In this document: positions 63,155 through 64,000 of the stretch, in pieces
Layout: the number at the start of each line of letters is the position of its first letter
Numbering within the stretch: the stretch's first letter is position 1
Assembly: GCA_947561715.1 (NCBI GenBank)
Contig: OX387197.1
Location: 20,506,266-20,570,265, forward strand
Origin: Ascidia mentula
Taxonomy: Eukaryota; Chordata; Ascidiacea; Phlebobranchia; Ascidiidae
Length of the DNA stretch: 64,000 bases
Reading direction: 5' to 3'
The notes under the pieces: model-generated
Told to the model about the DNA's origin: nothing
What the model saw: only the letters and a program-made list of their open reading frames with translations
Database searches by the model: none
Position numbers and translations under genes: made by a program

Positions 63155-64000
63155 TCACATTAACGCGCAACAACTTTTTGTAGCTTTTCCCTTTTTAGCC
63201 GGTTTTAGTGCCTCTTCGCCACGGGAAGTTCCAGGAGCGGTTTCGTGTTGTAGAGGTTGCGTTTCGCTGGCTTGGGCATTGCTTTTGTTTGCTGATTCCG
63301 CGCCAGGCAACACGTCTGTTTCTTTCTGCGAAGAGCCTTCAGGTTCGGAAGTACTCGACTTGCCATTTTGCGATGTCCCGGCTTCAATGGCTGTATTTTG
63401 CGGTTCAACATATGGTTCTGATTTGCGATCTTTCGACTCTTGTTGTGACTGTTCTTTGACTACTGTACTTAAAATATCCGTTTGGCATTCTGCTGTTTCA
63501 GCAGGTTTCTGTAAAACAATGAGATGCAGAACAAAATACCTGTGACGGTAATAGTTTATTTGTTTGATATAATGTACCGCATTTGCAACAAGCTCTCAAG
63601 ACTTAAAGAAGCTAGTCGCAAAATCCACACAAGCGTCATATCAACACTAAAACTAATGGAGGTTAAGACCCTTACGTTGTCAATTAGTTGCGCTGTTTCC
63701 TGAGCATCGTCTATTTGTGTTTCATTTTTCGGTTGGACGTCAAGTACTACATCTGGCGGTGCGGGAAGTTCATCTTGTGCTTCCTCGTTCTGGAGCAGCG
63801 GAGGCAAAGGAAGATCCTCTTCCATTGAACCCCTCAAGTCAGCGGATGGTGGTGGGGATGGCAATTGGTCCGTATGTAGTATGTCTCCGGGAGGACTTGG
63901 AAGTCCCTCAGGAGGCGATATAATTAAGCTAGGAGGAGGGACGGGTATTGTCGCTTCTTCGGTCTCTTGCAAAGAAGGAGGAGGGGGCAAGTCGACTTGG
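63155..64000 (-). CDS. Proline-rich acidic protein ending in a CAAX box (3' end only)
   Basis: Two exons are visible: one from the window edge to ~63675, ending ETAQLIDN before a GT donor, and 63512-63155, joined in phase 0. The first is rich in proline clusters (DLPPPPSLQE, VPPPSLIISPPEGLPSPPGD, QLPSPPPSADL), possible SH3, WW or EVH1 ligands. The last exon is hydrophilic and ends KPAKKGKATKSCCALM, stop 63157-63155. The final four residues, Cys-Ala-Leu-Met, form a CAAX box of the farnesylation type, with a neighbouring Cys and a basic run as in palmitoylated-plus-prenylated membrane proteins such as paralemmins. The family was not identified because the N-terminus is outside the window. Confidence 0.65.

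Noticed and set aside
63205..63411. 68-codon minus frame (MLNRKIQPLK)
   Set aside because: Wrong frame; the in-phase splice from the proline-rich exon uses another frame ending in the CAAX box.

Overview
The window is nuclear DNA of a compact animal genome. Nearly every gene is split by GT-AG introns (the shortest resolved is 57 bp) and the genes are packed on both strands. The gene set (a DOCK1/2/5-type protein, netrin-4, eIF4B, Fringe, CNBD2-like, TMEM19, arylamine NAT, C20orf27) points to an invertebrate deuterostome. An ascidian-like chordate is my best guess, but nothing in the sequence proves it. Exon chains were assembled by eye from splice sites, phase continuity and protein similarity, so individual boundaries may be off by a few bases.

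Layout, left to right. 1-8010 (-): the N-terminal ~70% of a DOCK1/2/5-type Rac exchange factor, cut by the left edge. ~9925-16900 (+): netrin-4. 17660-27301 (-): a large, mostly disordered protein with a RIM/Piccolo-like Rab-binding zinc finger. 28473-34720 (+): eIF4B in 19 exons. 35401-43195 (-): an unrecognised giant disordered protein with a 4.2-kb exon. 44434-46596 (+): Fringe glycosyltransferase. 47651-53136 (+): CNBD2-like cyclic-nucleotide-binding protein. 53878-54879 (+): single-exon basic orphan. 55694-56893 (-): AhpD/CMD-type peroxidase-related enzyme. 57229-59617 (-): TMEM19. 59788-60936 (+): arylamine N-acetyltransferase. 61072-61824 (-): C20orf27 homologue. 63155-64000 (-): 3' end of a proline-rich protein with a C-terminal CAAX box.

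These are independent housekeeping, signalling and neuronal genes and do not form one pathway. Several pairs are divergent (DOCK/netrin-4, RIM-like/eIF4B, giant orphan/Fringe, TMEM19/NAT), and others are convergent with short gaps (eIF4B/giant orphan, NAT/C20orf27).

The most interesting signals are: three phase-matched copies of an FG-AKP-DTA motif in eIF4B; a 94-bp hAT-like element inserted exactly at the CNBD2-like stop codon, with the stop inside its 8-bp target duplication; a 400-bp hAT-like element in a TMEM19 intron; a possible alternative first exon inside the DOCK gene; a complete AhpD catalytic motif in an intron-bearing animal gene; and a RIM-like N-terminus on a protein that ends without PDZ or C2 domains.
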